From: Glebionis coronaria
Taxonomy: Eukaryota; Streptophyta; Magnoliopsida; Asterales; Asteraceae
Reading direction: 5' to 3'
NCBI GenBank assembly: GCA_025667525.1
Contig: CM046877.1
Coordinates: 260,311,706-260,375,705, forward strand
DNA length: 64,000 nucleotides
Shown: one piece after another, positions 1-12,545 of the stretch
Position numbering within the stretch: position 1 is the stretch's first letter
How the letters are laid out: each line of letters begins with the position of its first letter
Notes under the pieces: model-generated
Database searches by the model: none
The model's input: only the letters and a program-made list of their open reading frames with translations
Told to the model about the DNA's origin: nothing
Made by a program: the position numbers and the translations under genes

Positions 1-2336
1 TTGTCGATCAAACAATCTATTATTCAAGGTTATTATCTTTAGCAATAGCTAATAATTGTTTTTAAGCTCATGACACCGATCCATTAACTTAATCACCCGC
101 GTCCATAGACCGGCATGATCACAGTGAAACCATTGTCCCTTTTAAAGGCATTAGTTGCAATTAATCCTTTTTTCTCATACAAAATATCCGTACGCAGAGG
201 GTACTCAACGTATAACTCTCGTATCAAATTGGGTCGTCAATCCCGTAGTACCACAAATTGTATAAGCGGCTATTTCCAATTCAAAAAATAACTAAACAAT
301 AACTAACGGTTCATCAAATTAGGGACTTTTTGTAACTAGGTAGTCAACACAATTCAAGGCAACATTCGGGTCCAACAATAATTAATGACTTATGTTCATT
401 TTAATTTAAATAGCATGTAACCCCATCGCGGTTAAAAACATTTGAATTAAGTAAAAAACGAGGCTATAGACTCTCCTTATGTAGAAATATTAGTCGAACT
501 ACAGGAAAACGATCACCGACGATGAGGATACCCGGGAAATTCGATCACAACACCTAGCGAATAAACGCGTAATGAGTCAACTCATTTATATAATATTAGG
601 TACTGAATAAAATTTAAATAAAGTCAATCGTGACTTCTAAAAACTCACGCCAAAATCCGAACAAGTGATAATTACTAGACTCATACCATTTTTCTACTTT
701 ACTAAAGTATTACTCATTTTACAATTCTGCCGGTACATACTAAATGTACGGGTTGTTCTCCTATACTTAGACATCACCAAAAAATATGAAAATATTTTTA
801 AAATTCATTTACAACTTGTAAAAAGTACATATTAAATTTCATAAAAAGTTTTCACTTTTAAGAGCTACTGCTCATCACATTACTAAACTCAAAATTTCGG
901 GCAGTTTTGTTCACTTGTAATGCGACACTACTTTGACTTACTTAGTCAACACCATTTGAAAATCCGACTCCTAAGTGTGAGAATAGACTCAAAACCCTAG
1001 GTTTAGAGCTAAAGAACAACTGTCAACCATTTTTAAAACTCTAGTTATATTCCCTGAGATTTGACCTAAAATCGAAAACAATTTCGGATTATGTCGACTT
1101 TCATCTCCCGGTACACGAAAATTCAAAGTAGCATAACTTTTCACTTGTTTGGAGTTAAAAGCTCTATCTTATACCGAAACGAAGATAAAAAGAAGCTCTA
1201 AAATTATATCTAATCCTTAAGACCTGTTCTTAGACTTAATACCACTAAAATTAACCTTAACATTCTGTTTGAAAATGACACTTTAAAAATCATAACAAAT
1301 CACCATTCCAATCACTTCTAATGATTCCTAGACCTATTCTAACGTTATATAAACATAATAAACTAATCCTATTATCCTATATCACTTGTATGATAAATAA
1401 TTCACAAAAAACCATTTCATAAACTACACATGCAATGTGATTAACTTAATTAAAAACATCAAAAACATGGTTATAAACACATATCCATGCTCAAAATAAA
1501 TCAACATCAAAGAAACACCAAACACCCCATTGGGCCGCGGGTTTCAAAGAACCAAAACACAATCAAAAATTTGTTACAATAATTTTAAATCAATACCCCA
1601 TGTTTAGAATCACTAGATTTAAACATGCATTCAAAAAAATCACTTCAAAACCCATTAGTTCATAATATTTTAATTTTGGAAAAATCAAGTTGATGCATGT
1701 GTGTTTTTTATTAGATTAAAACACTTACAATGGAAATTGAAGGAGTGGTCTTTTATTATTTTCCTCAAAAACCCAAGAAAAAATGACGATGGTGGTGGAG
1801 TACCCGACAGTCAAAGAGAGAGAAAGGAGAGATTGAAAATTTTTAAAATGAGTTTTATGAAGTGTATGGGATTGTTTGTTTGTTTTGTAAAAAGGTGGGA
1901 GGGTCTAATTTGACAACTTGGCTAACTTTTGCCCTCAAAATTAAACGACAAATTTTAAAGAGCGGGAATCGACTTACTAGTCGTTTTTGAATTTTTGTGG
2001 GAGTCGGGATTCATCCCGGCATTCTAAAACATATTTATAAGCCTATACTCACACCAAATATGATAAAAATGGTTCGGATTCGACTTAACACATAAATAAA
2101 AATAAAAATCTCGAAAACTCGAATATCGATCAATCGATAATAAAATATAAATTTTTTGGCATCCATCGGTATCGCGATCACTATCGATTCTTCTTAAATC
2201 ATCAAATGTAAAAATTTAGCCTCGTTTATCGGTTTAAACTTAAACCGTCAAATAATTCCACGATAAAAATTCTCAAAAATTTCAAAATATGCGTAAAATA
2301 GGATAAAATAATGACCTCGGTTTTTGGGGTGTTACA
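1..2336 (-). repeat. 3' LTR of element D (partial)
   Basis: Positions 1-2336 match 8917-10833 along their whole length, apart from about 415 bp (roughly 1393-1810) that is missing from the other copy. The inner end reads ggggtgttaca in plus, that is, a canonical TGTAACACCCC start on the element's strand, and is followed directly by a polypurine tract. The outer end lies outside the window. The short open frame at 1701-1913 has no homology I recognise and is absent from the other LTR, so I do not call it. Confidence 0.92.
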
Positions 2337-2352
2337 ACCTCCCCTCCTTAAG
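2337..2352 (-). other. Polypurine tract of element D
   Basis: Minus strand reads CTTAAGGAGGGGAGGT directly before the 3' LTR start. A purine run abutting the LTR is the plus-strand DNA synthesis primer of LTR retrotransposons. Confidence 0.8.
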
Positions 2353-2438
2353 AGAACGACGTCCCGACGTTCCCCTCCTCTTATACTCGCATTTTCCACC
2401 TCTAGAACAAATGAGGGGTACTTATCTTTGAAGAAATC

Positions 2439-3674
2439 CTAACGCTCCCACATGAATTCCGGTCCACGTCTAAAATTCCATCGAACCTTCACAATCGGAA
2501 TGCTACTATGCTTCTGCTTCTTAACCTCTTGATCCATAATCTCCACTGGTTCCTCAATAAAATGCAACTTATCGTCAAGTTGTATCTCATCCAAAGGAAT
2601 CACCAAATCTTGGTCCTCTAAGCACTTCTTCAAGTTCGACACATGAAACGTGTTATGAATAGCACCAAGCTCAACTGGCAACTCCAATTTATAAGCAACC
2701 GGTCTAATTCGTTTAATGATCTTAAAAGGTCCAATATACCTCGGACTCAACTTTCCTCTCTTCCCAAAATGAATCACATCTTTCCATGGCGATACTTTAA
2801 GCATAACCATGTCTCCAATCTCAAATTCTAGTGGCTTCCTACGATTATCGGCATAACTCTTCTCTCGGTTTCTCGCAGCTAATAATCGATTCTTGATTTG
2901 CACAATCTTCTCGGTCGTCTCAAAAATCATTTCAGGTCCAGTCAGTTGACTTTCCCCTACTTCGCTCCAACACACTAGAGATCTACAATTACGTCCATAC
3001 AACGCTTCAAACGGTGCAGCCATAATACTCGCATGATAACTGTTGTTATATGAAAATTCTACTAAAGGAAAATGACGCTCCCAACTACCACCAAAGTCTA
3101 TCACGCATGCTCGGAGAATGTCCTCCAACGTTTGTATAGTCCTTTCACTTTGGCCATCAATTTCGGGATGATAAGCAGTACTAAAACTCAACTCGGTGCC
3201 CATAGCACGTTGAAGAGATCTCCAAAATTCTGAAGTAAACCGCCTGTCACGATCTGAAATAATCAACAATGGCACTCTATGACGACAAATGATCTCTTTC
3301 ACATACACCTCAGCAAGCTTCCCCATACTATCTGTCTTCTTCATAGGCAAAAAGTGTTCAGATTTAGTCAATCTATCCACAATCATCCATATCATATCAC
3401 ATCCACTAGCAGTTCTAGGTAAACCTATGACGAAATCCATAACGATCTTCTCCCACTTCCATTCAGGAATATCAGGTTGAACCAATAATCTGGACGATCT
3501 CTTGTGTTCATCCTTAACCTTCGCACAAGTCAAACACTTACAAACGTAGCGCGCAATATCTGCCTTCATATTAGGCCACCAATACACTTTCTTCAAATCA
3601 TGATACATCTTATCCGATCTAGGATGTATCGAATACTTCGTCTTGTGGGATTCATTCATCACCAAATCTCGCAC
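2439..3674 (-). pseudogene. Element D integrase with chromodomain-like C-terminus (broken)
   Basis: The 411-residue open segment holds most of a Ty3/gypsy integrase. An H-H-C-C zinc region comes first (HKTKYSIHP, then [10 protein letters not shown]). The catalytic core follows, with [19 protein letters not shown] and the glutamate in [12 protein letters not shown], so all three acidic residues are present. The C-terminal half has the [14 protein letters not shown] and [13 protein letters not shown] blocks of Tekay-type elements, then a chromodomain-like end ([13 protein letters not shown]). It ends at a TAG where an acidic codon would be expected after WER, so the last residues are cut off. 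It is in the same frame as the RNase H segment upstream, separated by a stop. Confidence 0.9.
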
Positions 3675-3677
3675 TCC

Positions 3678-4349
<672 letters not shown>

Positions 4350-5266
4350 TCAATTCTTCTCAGTCAACTTAGTCAAAGACTTATCGATCAACGAAAATCC
4401 TTCGATAAACTTTCGATAATATCCCGCTAAACCTAGAAATTGATGAACTTTAGTCGGCGTTGTTGGTACCGACCAATCCTTGATAGTTTCAATCTTGGCA
4501 GGATCTACACGAACAGCTTTGTTGTCAATCACATGCCCAAGAAACTACATAGATTCCAACCAAAATTCGCACTTCGAAAACTTGGCAAAAGCTCCTATTT
4601 CTTCAACAAATCCAAAATCGTCCTCAAGTGCTTATCATACCCCTTCATACTATTGGAGTAGATAAGAATATCATCAATGAACACTATGACAAACTTATCC
4701 AAATACGGCTTACACACGCGATTCATAAGATCCATGAATACGACATGCGCATTCGTTAAACCAAAAGGCATCACGTAGAATTCAAAATTTCCATATCGAG
4801 TACGGAAAGCCGTTATAGGAACATCTTCCTCTCTAACTCTCAGTTGGTGATAACCCGATCTCAAGTCGATCTTCAAGTACACACTAGATCCTTGCAACTG
4901 AACAAATAAATCATCAATCCTCGGCAACGGATATCGATTATAAATCGTCAATTTCTTAAGCTCACGATAATCAATACACATTTGAAATGATCTATCTTTC
5001 TTCTTCACAAACAAAACAGGCACTCCTCATGGCGATGAACTCGGTCGGATAAATCCCTTATCCATTAATTCTTTCAACTGATTAGATAACTCCTTCAACT
5101 CTGACGGCACTAAATGATATGGCGCGCGAGCCATTGGCGCAACTCCCGTCACCAAGTCAATCCAAAATTCAACTTCTCGAGGTGGCGGCAAACCCGACAA
5201 CTCTTTAGGAAAAATTTCGGGATAATCTCTAATTACTGGCACGTCTTCCAATTTCTTCTCATCCAC
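4350..5266 (-). pseudogene. Element D reverse transcriptase (frameshifted)
   Basis: Segments 5027-5266, 4595-5023 and 4350-4532 together give a Ty3/gypsy reverse transcriptase: GFIRPSSSP, then [32 protein letters not shown] text, FGLTNA and the active-site FIDDILIYS. The thumb and connection ([15 protein letters not shown]) lie in a different frame, so a frameshift sits between about 4535 and 4590. A stop at 5027 interrupts SSP / MPVLF. The YxDD motif itself is intact (FIDD). Confidence 0.9.
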
Positions 5267-5281
5267 ACCATCACTAGTGAT

Positions 5282-5773
5282 CTAAGCCAGAAATACATCA
5301 CAACCTTCCTCCATATACCTCATTATTTTCAAGCAAGATATTACTTTCAAACTTGAAGTACATTCATCACCATTCAAAGTTAATACCCTATTCCTCAAAG
5401 GAATCTGGACTAATCTTTCTCCACAAACAATCACCACACTATGCGTAATCAACCAATCCATACGAATCACTACATCAAAAGATCCTATCTCTATCGGCAT
5501 CAAATCGATCTCAAACACGTAATTACCCAACTTCAAGGAACACCCATTTAGTGTTGAATTAGTGCTAACAATTTTCCCATGCGCTAATTCCACATTATAT
5601 CTAGTCGCTAACTCTATTGTTTCTCTATCGATAAGGCGACTGAATTGTATATCCACAAAACTCCTATCGGAACCAGAATCAAACAATACACTAGCATAAC
5701 AAGCGTCAAGTAAGAACGTACCGTTCACCACGTTCGGACCTTCAGGCTTGTCCACGTTCCCCACAGCATACAC
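5282..5773 (-). pseudogene. Element D aspartic protease
   Basis: 163 codons with the retropepsin pattern: VLFDSGSDRSFV, with DSG in place of the usual DTG or DSG triad, and later DVVIRMDWL, the conserved hydrophobic region of Ty3-type proteases. It would cleave the polyprotein. It is in the same frame as gag upstream but separated by stops at about 5855 and 5282. Confidence 0.88.
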
Positions 5774-5854
5774 TGGAACAGCAGCATTTCCACCTTGATT
5801 ATCCCCAACCTTGGGACAATTACCTTGCTTGTGTCCTCTTTCATCACAACCAAA

Positions 5855-6823
5855 TCAAACCATCACTTTAGTAGCGTTAGCACCCGTATCCACACCTCTA
5901 TATTTACACTCCACAGTCTTGTGTCCGGCTTTTCTACACTTACCTACATGATACAAATTGCACCGACCACACTCAGGGTTAATCTTGTCTCCTCTTGGCA
6001 CAGTAACAGCTCTAACCCCATCATTCCTTCTCTGATTAAACTGTTGGTTACGATTTAGTCCTTGATTGTTTCCATGATAAACTCCACGATTCTGACCTTG
6101 AGACTGACTACACTGGGCAGTCTCCCCCTTCCTCTTATTTACTTCAGCCACACTAGCTTTCTTATCTTGGATTTTCACATCCATCAAAGCGTGAGCCATT
6201 TGGACTACTTCATCCAAGGTTGTAGGCCTTGACAAAGTCGTCTCACCATTGATATTACTCGACAACCACTTGATATACTGTCTCATCTTCTTGCGGTCAT
6301 CCACAAAAGCATCAGGACATAGCAAACATAACTCATTAAATCTGCGGGTATAACTAGTAATGTCATTGTTTCTCAACATCAAGTGTCTTAACTCGTCTTC
6401 CAATTGACCCAGCTCTTCCTCGAGACAAAATCTTTTAGTCAACAATGCCTTAGTGGCAGCCCAAGTTCTCCCATTGGCCACTACTAGTCCAACAGTCATC
6501 ACTTAGTTCTTCCACCAACTCAAAGCATCATATCAGAGGGTAGCAGTTGCAAATTTCACCTTGTTAGCTTTCGAACAACCAATTATTTCAAACACACTTT
6601 CAATCTTTTCAATCCATCGACACAATTCCAATGCCCCACCAGTTCCACGAAATTGTGTAGGTCCACATTTCATAAAACTAGCGTAAGTACACTCCCTTGG
6701 GCCTTGCGGTCCAGCATTGTTTCCAGCACCTTGCACTCGGTTAGCACGATCCTCTATGAGAGCTACAATGATCGCCTGCTGAATCATGTTGTTAAGAGTA
6801 GTAGTAGTCAACTTTGGAGGCAT
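5855..6823 (-). pseudogene. Element D gag (capsid and nucleocapsid, one stop inside)
   Basis: ATG at 6821-6823 opens a frame that reads to a stop near 6533 and resumes in the same frame (6502-5855). The N-terminal part has the FRGTGGALELCRWIEKIESVF block typical of Ty3/gypsy gag. The capsid part contains LEDELRHLMLRNNDITSYTRRF-type text. The C-terminal nucleocapsid is basic and Gln/Asn rich with a Cys-His cluster (CGRCNLYHVGKC) that is not a perfect CX2CX4HX4C knuckle. The protein would form the virus-like particle. The stop makes this copy non-functional. Confidence 0.88.
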
Positions 6824-7194
6824 ATTGAAGGACTAGTCAAGTAATGATTCACAAATGACCAAAAATGCCTCTCCACTCCTTCTCTACAATCACAGGAAAA
6901 GAGCATGATAAGTATACACATCAAGATCAAGAAGGATTTCTTTTTCAGGACATAATATAAGTATAACATGTACATCAACAACTACAACCATTCATAAACC
7001 ATATCACAAAAGAGCTAATAAAGACACAAACATCGATTGCATTGATATAAACAAAATCGTGACAAGTCATGTCACTACAATCCATCACCGACTAAACCAA
7101 AAGGATATTAAGGTTTATCACAAATCCATAGTACACAAGTCTAAATAAGTTTAATTACAACGAGGAAATAAAAAATGAAATACTAAAACAAGAA
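6824..7194 (-). other. Spacer between extra ORF and gag in element D
   Basis: About 370 bp of AT-rich sequence with no open frame that I can support. It separates the extra 5' ORF from the gag ATG. Confidence 0.6.
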
Positions 7195-8067
7195 CTAATC
7201 ACGAGGTGATCCACATGATTTCTTGGGTTGCGGCTCATCATCATCACCGTCTTCTTCGGGATCTTCTTCGGATTCCTTCTCATCGCTCACTATCCTCTTG
7301 CCTTTGTCATTAGGGTCACACTCAACCACTCTTTTCCTTCTCGAGGTAGATCTGATCTCAAGTGATGCTTGGTTCCCACAAGTAATACACTCACCCCAGG
7401 AGGGCGGTTGAACCATAAAGTCATTGGTAGCATACTCAGAATGGTCAACGAACCTACATTGTTGTGGTAGAGATGACCTCACACGATGCTCCTAGCTTCG
7501 CATCCTTTGCAACTTAGCTTGATCCTCTCTTGTTTGCTCAAGGTTAGCACTCAAATTCTTGATCATGGACCTCAAACTATCCATTTTACTTCTAACCACC
7601 ATCGCGTCATACTCAACTATTGTAGTCCGTGTCAACAGTTTCTGAAAAGCTCTTTCATTTTCATCAAACATCTTAATCACCCGAGTTTCCACAACATAGC
7701 ATTCATACATTAACTTGTCCAAATTCTTCAAGAAATAAGTTGTATCTTCATACGACCTCAGACCAGGGCAAAGTACTCTAGAAATGTCCTCATGGAGAGG
7801 ATTAGCACAAGCCGCCGCGTCAGACGCATCAACATGACCAAAACGAACACGGTTAATACCTGGCATACCAACCAAATGAGAAATACGGGCAGACCTAGGG
7901 ACACGAACCACTCGTCGACCAGCTTGCACATCATCCAAATCAGCTTGATTTACAACATTATTACCAACACTCTCTTCTTCTTCTTCTATCCACCCATTAT
8001 TGTTGTTCTGCGGGTTCAGTTCATGAACACGCTCATCTCCATTACCGTTAGGTGGGATTTTCGACAT
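7195..8067 (-). pseudogene. Extra ORF upstream of gag in element D, unknown function
   Basis: An ATG at 8065-8067 (MSKIPPNGNGDERVHELN) opens a frame that runs to 7195 with one in-frame stop at about 7492, about 290 codons in all. The N-terminal third is polar, with a Glu run (WIEEEEESVG). The middle contains a predicted helical, coiled-coil-like stretch (residues about 130-190, MDSLRSMIKNLSANLEQT). The end is strongly acidic and then basic (SDEKESEEDPEEDGDDD, PKKSCG). Same strand as gag and between PBS and gag, so it would lie in the genomic RNA leader. I do not recognise the family. Its length in a decayed element suggests it was once a real coding frame. Confidence 0.55.
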
Positions 8068-8452
8068 TTCTACAATCACATAAAGTTCGAGGGTAAATAA
8101 GGTCATTATCAAAAATTATATACATGCATGTGCATGAGCATGCAAAATGTAGTACGTATGGTTATATGATGCAACAATATGATAGCCAGGCAAAAGCAAT
8201 GCCAAAAATTTACGATGACAAGTATTCAACATACCTCCAACAATATCTTGATACAATACCATAGTACTTACTCAATAAATACTTGAAAAATCATTTCAGT
8301 TATAGGGGATACATCTAAAGATAAATAATGCAATGCTAAAAGTAATCTTACCAGAGCCATGCGAAATAGTTGTGTGCTTTTGAAAACATTTGAGACACCA
8401 AAGTTATAGTTTAGGACATTTTCAAAAATATACCTATTTCTCTACAACTTGT
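8068..8452 (-). other. 5' leader of element D
   Basis: Untranslated stretch between the primer binding site and the extra ORF. AT-rich; I see no other structure in it. Confidence 0.6.
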
Positions 8453-8466
8453 AGCTGTGATTACCA
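8453..8466 (-). other. Primer binding site of element D (tRNA-iMet-like, diverged)
   Basis: Minus strand reads TGGTAATCACAGCT just inside the 5' LTR. This is TGGTATCAGAGC, the complement of the initiator tRNA-Met 3' end, with one inserted A and one mismatch. Minus-strand DNA synthesis would start here. Confidence 0.6.
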
Positions 8467-8469
8467 ATC

Positions 8470-10833
8470 TCTAACACCCCCAAATTATATGCACAACGGA
8501 AATACAATATTTGGGTGCTAGGCAGTTATCATCACACACTAGTCATTTAAAACGACTCAAAAAAGGCGTTGAAAACTTTACATTTATAAAAATGTACAAC
8601 AACAAAGTCTAAATAGTTTTTCCACCTAAAAGATATAACATAGTTGCGTTTAGGTCCCCATTGAATCTCAATTAACTTACCAAATTCATACACTTTAAAC
8701 ACGACAAGATTTAATTGTTTAAGTAAAAAGGGAGGAAACCATAATAGACCATAAAAGTCACAACATCATTCCATAACATGCTCCGCCACATCCTAGCCTT
8801 GATTACCTGAAACACATGCTTATAAGGGTCAGCAAATAATGTTGAGCGAAATCTATAGGTTTTACAATCACATTTGAACATACGTGGATAAAATTCATTC
8901 ACGATCATTCATAGAGTTGTCGATCAAACAATCTATTATTCAAGGTTATTATCTTTAGCAATAGCTAATAATTGTGTTTAAGCTCATGACACCGATCCGT
9001 TAACTTAATCACCCGCGTCCATAGACCGGCATGATCACAGTGAAACCATTGCCCCTTCTAAAGGCATTAGTTGCAATTAATCCTTATTTCTCATACAAAA
9101 TATCCGTACGCAGAGGGTAATCAACGTACAACTCTCGTATCAAATTGGGTGGTCAACCCTGTAGTACCACAAATTTATAAGCGGCTATTTCCATTTCACA
9201 AAAGAACTAGACAATAACTAACGGTTCATGAAATTAGGGACTTTTTGCAACTAGGTACTCAACACAATTCAAGTCAACATTCGGGTCCAACAATCATTCA
9301 TGACTTATGTTCATTTTCATTTAAATAACATGTACCCCCTCCCCCCTCGCGGGTAAAAACATTTGAATTAAGTAAAGAGCGAGGTGATAGACTCACCTTA
9401 TGTAGAAGTATTGGAAAACGATCACCGACGATGAGGATGCCCGGGAGATTCGATCACAACACCTAGCGAATAAACGTGTAATGAGTCAACTCATTTATAT
9501 AATATTAGGTACTGAATAAAATTTAAATAAAGTCAATCGTGACTTCTAAAAACTCACGCCAAAATCTGAACAAATGATAATTACTAGACTCATACCATTT
9601 TTTCTACTTTACTAAAGTATTACTCATTTTACAATTCTGCCGGTACATACCAAATGTACGGGTTGTTATCCTATACTTAGACATCACCAAAAATTATAAA
9701 AAAAAATTGTAAAATTCATTTACAACCTGTATAAAGTCCATATTAAAATTCATAAAAAGTTCTCACTTTTAAGACTTACTGCTCGTCACATTACTGAACT
9801 CAAAATTTTGGACACTTTTGTACACTTGTAATGCGACACTACTTTGACTTACTTAGTCAACACCATTTGAAAATCCGACTCCTAAGTTTGAAAATAGACT
9901 CAAAACCCCAGTTTTAGAGCTATAGAACAACTCTAAAAAAAATTTAAAACTCTAGTTATAGTCCCCGAGATTTGACCTAAAATCGATAACAATTTCGGAT
10001 TATGTCGACTTTCATCTCCCGATACACAAAAATTCAAAGTAGCATAACTTTTGACTCGTTTGGAATTAGAAGCTCTATCTTATACCGAAACAAAGATAAA
10101 AAGAAGCTATACAACTATATCTAATACTTAAGACCTGTACTTATATTTAAGACCACTAAAACTAGCCTTAACATTCAGTTTGAAAATGACACTTTAAAAA
10201 TCATAACAAATCACCATTCCAATCACTTCTAATGATTCCTAGACCTATTCTAACGTCATATAAACATCCTAAACTATATCTATTATCCTATATCACTTGT
10301 ATGATCAATGAGAGAGAGAAGGGAGAGACTTAAAATTTTTTAAATGAGTTTTATGAAGTGTGTGTGTTTGTTTGTTTGTTTTGTAAAAAGGTGGGAGGGT
10401 TTAATTTCACAACTTGGCTAACTTTTGGCCTCAAAATTAAACGACAAATTTTAAAGAGCGGGAATCGACTTACTAGTCGGTTTGAATTTTTGCGAGAGTC
10501 GGGATTCGTCCCGGCTTTCTAAAACATATTTATAAGCCTATACTCACACCAAATATGATAAAAATGGTTCCGATTCGACATAACACGTAAACAAAAATAA
10601 AAATCTCGAAAACTAGAATATCGATCAATCGATAATAAAATATAAATTTTTGGGCATCCGTCGGTATCGCGATCACTATCGATTCTTCTTAAAATCGTCA
10701 AATGTATAAATTTAGCCTCGTTTATCGGTTTCAACTTAAACCGTCAAATAATGCCACGATAAAAATTCTCAAAAATTTCAAAAATATGCGTAAAATAGGA
10801 TAAAATATTAACCTCAGTTTTTGGGGTGTTACA
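8470..10833 (-). repeat. 5' LTR of element D
   Basis: 2364 bp. The ends are near-perfect inverted repeats (TCTAACACCCC in plus at the left, GGGGTGTTACA at the right); the expected TG at the left is mutated to TC. It matches 1-2336, but lacks about 415 bp around 10304-10310 that the 3' LTR keeps. Short open frames in it have no homology I recognise. Confidence 0.9.
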
Positions 10834-10850
10834 GACACTAAGGTAATGGA
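10834..10850. other. 17-bp flank between elements D and A
   Basis: gacactaaggtaatgga separates the two LTRs. It should hold the target-site duplication of D (gacac-like) and of A (atgga-like). Neither partner can be seen in the window. Confidence 0.4.
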
Positions 10851-11337
10851 TGTTGGGAATAAAATTAGTTAAGTCCACTAGCCGCTGACAAATGGGGTCT
10901 AGCCACCGACAAGGTGTTATCAAGCCGCTGATAGCCTGGACACAGACAAGAAGAATCAAGCCGTTGTCAATGATTGTTAGCTGTCAGAGTCAATAAGTTT
11001 GTTTAAGTTAGGAAGATGTATAAGAATATTGTATTTTGTTATGTTTATATTTCTTCCTATTATAGTTGATACGATAAGTTAATGTACAAGTCTCCTTATG
11101 TGTATAATAGGAGGCCTTAGGGTTTATGTTTAACGACGCTTTCAATCACATTGTTCATCGTTTTATTGTTAATCGAAGTTGAAAGTTTGGTATACGTGCT
11201 TTGTTATTTGTTCTTTATTCTAAGTATTAATTCCGCATAATACTTAGTTTGCCGAAAACACAAAGTTTCTCAACGTATTATACTTGAACTAATCTCAATG
11301 ATACAAAACACTAATTGATCTAAGTTTAGGATCAACA
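10851..11337 (+). repeat. 5' LTR of element A
   Basis: Starts TGTTGGGAATAAA and ends GGATCAACA, followed two bases on by a tRNA-iMet binding site. It is about 487 bp and alignable with the 517-bp LTRs of B. The first 150 bp carries several copies of the AGCCGCTGACA-type motif. Confidence 0.88.
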
Positions 11338-11339
11338 AG

Positions 11340-11351
11340 TGGTATCAGAGC
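11340..11351 (+). other. Primer binding site of element A
   Basis: TGGTATCAGAGC, an exact 12-base complement to the 3' end of plant initiator tRNA-Met, two bases after the LTR. Confidence 0.92.
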
Positions 11352-11382
11352 TTGTTGAGGAACTTTTGATCAAAAGAACACA

Positions 11383-11441
11383 AAACCCTAAATCGCATGA
11401 AACCCTAAAATCGCAAAAAACCCTAAAAACATCTAAACATC
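11383..11441 (+). promoter_or_regulatory. Leader with three telo-box motifs (element A)
   Basis: AAACCCTAA occurs at 11383, 11400 and 11418, just before the gag ATG at 11442. The telo-box is a known 5'-end motif of plant ribosomal and translation genes. Element B has two related motifs in its leader. A role here is inference. Confidence 0.5.
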
Positions 11442-12545
11442 ATGTCTACCTCAACTGAAACTTCACATTCATCCTCTAATCACAGTCTCAAAATTCCTAT
11501 ACTTCATCCTGATAACTTTGAAATTTAGAAGTTCAACTTTGAGCAATATCTCCAAGTTGATAACTATGTTCTCTGGGATGTTATTGAGTTTGGTAACCAA
11601 TTCAAAAAGGAAGAAAAGATTGTTGCTGATATAGAAGCACGCAGAGCAGCTCAAAAGACTAAAGATGAGCTACTTCCTAAACCTGAAGATGGAAGGGCTG
11701 TCTCAGCTCCAACGATAGCAGATAGAAGGAATGATATAAGGCTTTAAGTACTCTCAAACTGGCACTTGGTCCTAAAAAGCAACATAAATTCAGAAAGTAT
11801 GAATCTACTAAGGAGCTTTGGAAAGCACTTAAACTATCTATGGTGGTAATGAGGAAACAGTAAAAAAAGGAAAAAAGCAGCTAGTATTAGAATTCATTGT
11901 GTTTAAAGCTTATCCTAATTAGAATCTAAGTGAGGTGAGAAGTCGTCTTCAAGATATGACTAGAAAGTTGGCCTTCATGGGAACAGAGTTTAAAGATTAA
12001 GACATTAGTGCTGCCTTTATCGGAGCTCTTGGTGACGCTTGGGACTTTCATGATAAATCAATCATTGCCACCAAGCTCACAAGAAATCCTCATTTGATGA
12101 CATATATAACCAACTAAAGGTTATGGAACCAGAAGCTATGCTCAAGCGTGGAAGTAAATCAACATCAGGAAGCACGGCTTTCATGTCTCATAACGATTCC
12201 TCAGCCTTTGACATTGTTTCACTTGTCAGCGGATTGAATTCACATGTAGGTGGCTTAACTTCATCAGCCACTGACACATAAAATGTTAGCTCATCAAGTC
12301 TTAAACCAATAGGAATTGACATGGATACTGTGTGTTCCTTTGAAGATCTTGAGAAAATCATTGATATTGATCTTGAAGAGATGGACATCAAGTGGAATTT
12401 GCCACTTAGCAATATAAGAGCCAACAAGTGGAACAAGAGATTTGGTAGGAAGATGACATTTAACAGCAAAGAAACTGCTTGATTTGATAAATCCAAAGTT
12501 GAATGCTATAATTGTCATAGAATGGGTCACTTCATGATGGAATAC
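11442..12545 (+). pseudogene. Element A gag, N-terminal part (decayed)
   Basis: Starts MSTSTETSHSSSNHS and can be followed through several frames into the LKIPILHPDNF and FEQYL region of a copia UBN2-type gag, ending in a zinc knuckle CYNCHRMGHFMMEY whose last Cys is replaced by Tyr. It lines up piece by piece with the gag of B (58563-59786). Several stops (for example a TAG after NFEI near 11526) and frameshifts make it a pseudogene. Confidence 0.8.

Noticed and set aside
1701..1913. 70-codon frame in the D 3' LTR
   Set aside because: It sits partly in the segment missing from the other LTR and shows no homology.
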